Shown one piece after another: positions 6,609 through 7,271 of a DNA stretch of 7,271 bases. The first letter of the stretch is position 1, and the number at the start of each line of letters is the position of its first letter. The DNA is from an uncultured Sphingobium sp. GTDB lineage: Bacteria > Pseudomonadota > Alphaproteobacteria > Sphingomonadales > Sphingomonadaceae. The notes under the pieces were generated by a model. The model saw only the letters and a program-made list of their open reading frames with translations, was not told the origin of the DNA and made no database searches. The position numbers were made by a program, and so were the translations under genes. Where the stretch lies: assembly GCA_913773715.1 (NCBI GenBank), contig CAJYHD010000169.1, positions 1 to 7,271 of the forward strand, read 5' to 3'.

Positions 6609-7271
6609 ATGCGTTCTCTCATCGCCGCCCTCGTGCTGTCGAGCGCGCTCGCCCTGCCCGCTGTCGCGCAGGAGGCGAAGCCGACCGCCAACCTGTCTGC
6701 GCCAGTCAAGACCTTCGGCCGCGTGTCCTATGACGGGCGCTCGCTGATGGTGGACGGCAAACGACTGGTCGTGTGGGGCGGCGAATTCCATCCGTTTCGT
6801 CTGCCCTCTCCCGACCTGTGGCGCGACATCCTCCAGAAGATGAAGGCGAGCGGGTTCAACACCGTCGCGCTCTATTTCGACTGGGGCTATCACAGCCCGA
6901 AAGAGGGCGTGTACGACTTTTCCGGCATTCGCGACATCGACCGGCTGCTCACCATGGCTGAGGAGGAAGGGCTCTACGTCATCACCCGCGCCGGGCCATA
7001 TGTGAACGCGGAACTGTCGCGCGGCGGCTATCCCGGCTGGCTGGTGAACCAGCGCGGGCGCGCCCGCACCGACGACCCGGCCTATCTGAAGGCCGCCGAC
7101 GAATGGCTGAGCCAGATCAATCCGATCATCGCCCGCCACCAGATCAACGGCGACGGCAAGGGTCATAAGGGCAGCATCATCCTGCACCAGATCGAGAACG
7201 AACTGGCGCTGACCACCCCCGCCCAGAGCCGCTACATGCAGCATCTGTACGACAAGGCCCGCGCCGACGGG
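6609..7271 (+). CDS. Glycoside hydrolase family 35 beta-galactosidase, N-terminal part
   Basis: Open from ATG 6609 to the window edge (221 codons seen, C-terminus missing). It would release beta-linked galactose, here probably from galactan or arabinogalactan side chains of pectin. A signal peptide (MRSLIAALVLSSALALPAVA, cleavage near AVA|QE, 20/21) predicts export. The GH35 TIM barrel begins with GGEFHPFRLPSPDLWRD (57-73) and continues with GFNTVALYFDWGYHSPKEG and RAGPYVNAELSRGGYPGWL (127-145). SIILHQIENEL (189-199) carries the proposed acid/base Glu198. The nucleophile Glu would lie beyond the window. The RxGPYxNAE...GGYPGWL wording resembles the long fungal-type GH35 enzymes more than the short bacterial ones, so a large multidomain protein is expected. 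It starts 10 bases after the rhaM stop with only a weak SD, so coupled translation is likely. Confidence 0.92.
   Translation, partial: MRSLIAALVLSSALALPAVAQEAKPTANLSAPVKTFGRVSYDGRSLMVDGKRLVVWGGEFHPFRLPSPDLWRDILQKMKASGFNTVALYFDWGYHSPKEGVYDFSGIRDIDRLLTMAEEEGLYVITRAGPYVNAELSRGGYPGWLVNQRGRARTDDPAYLKAADEWLSQINPIIARHQINGDGKGHKGSIILHQIENELALTTPAQSRYMQHLYDKARADG

Noticed and set aside
6498..7244. 248-codon open frame on the minus strand opposite rhaM and GH35
   Set aside because: The plus-strand GH35 frame is open to the window edge with catalytic motifs; the minus frame is a shadow.
1..7271. CRISPR arrays, tRNA or rRNA genes, insertion sequences, att sites
   Set aside because: No spaced direct repeats, no RNA-gene landmarks, and no transposase or terminal repeats were seen.

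Overview
The window is GC-rich, gene-dense DNA from a Gram-negative bacterium, most likely an alphaproteobacterium of the sphingomonad/Caulobacter type. This rests on the large TonB-dependent receptor of the Xanthomonas/Caulobacter (TIGR01782-like) class, secreted carbohydrate-active enzymes with ordinary signal peptides, and purine-rich Shine-Dalgarno sites. The assignment is inference; there is no rRNA or other taxonomic marker.

Layout. Positions 1-222 hold no convincing gene, but contain a perfect 9-bp-arm palindrome (72-92) and a clear intrinsic terminator (161-196) for the leftward receptor gene. The receptor gene occupies 223-3186 on the minus strand. A divergent control region of about 290 bp (3187-3474) follows, AT-rich in its middle. 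It carries a 16-bp inverted motif pair, a candidate rightward promoter, and two successive stem-loops just ahead of the rightward genes. The rightward cluster is: a CE12-type rhamnogalacturonan acetylesterase (3475-4671), a GH28 glycoside hydrolase (4673-6193, 1 bp gap), an L-rhamnose mutarotase rhaM (6284-6598, TTG start), and the first 221 codons of a GH35 beta-galactosidase (6609 to the window edge).

How it fits together. The gene set reads as a polysaccharide-utilisation locus for rhamnogalacturonan-I or a related pectic polymer. The TonB-dependent receptor would import oligosaccharides across the outer membrane. The esterase would remove acetyl groups from galacturonate residues, the GH28 enzyme would act on the rhamnose/galacturonate backbone, and the GH35 enzyme would trim galactose side chains. 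RhaM would equilibrate the anomers of the released L-rhamnose in the cytoplasm. Each family call is well supported by motifs; the substrate is inferred from gene content.

No CRISPR, tRNA, rRNA, insertion sequence or defence module was seen. The most interesting non-coding signals are the inverted motif pair between the divergent genes, the terminator-like hairpin whose 5' arm carries a strong Shine-Dalgarno sequence with a TTG codon in its loop, and the isolated palindrome at the left edge.
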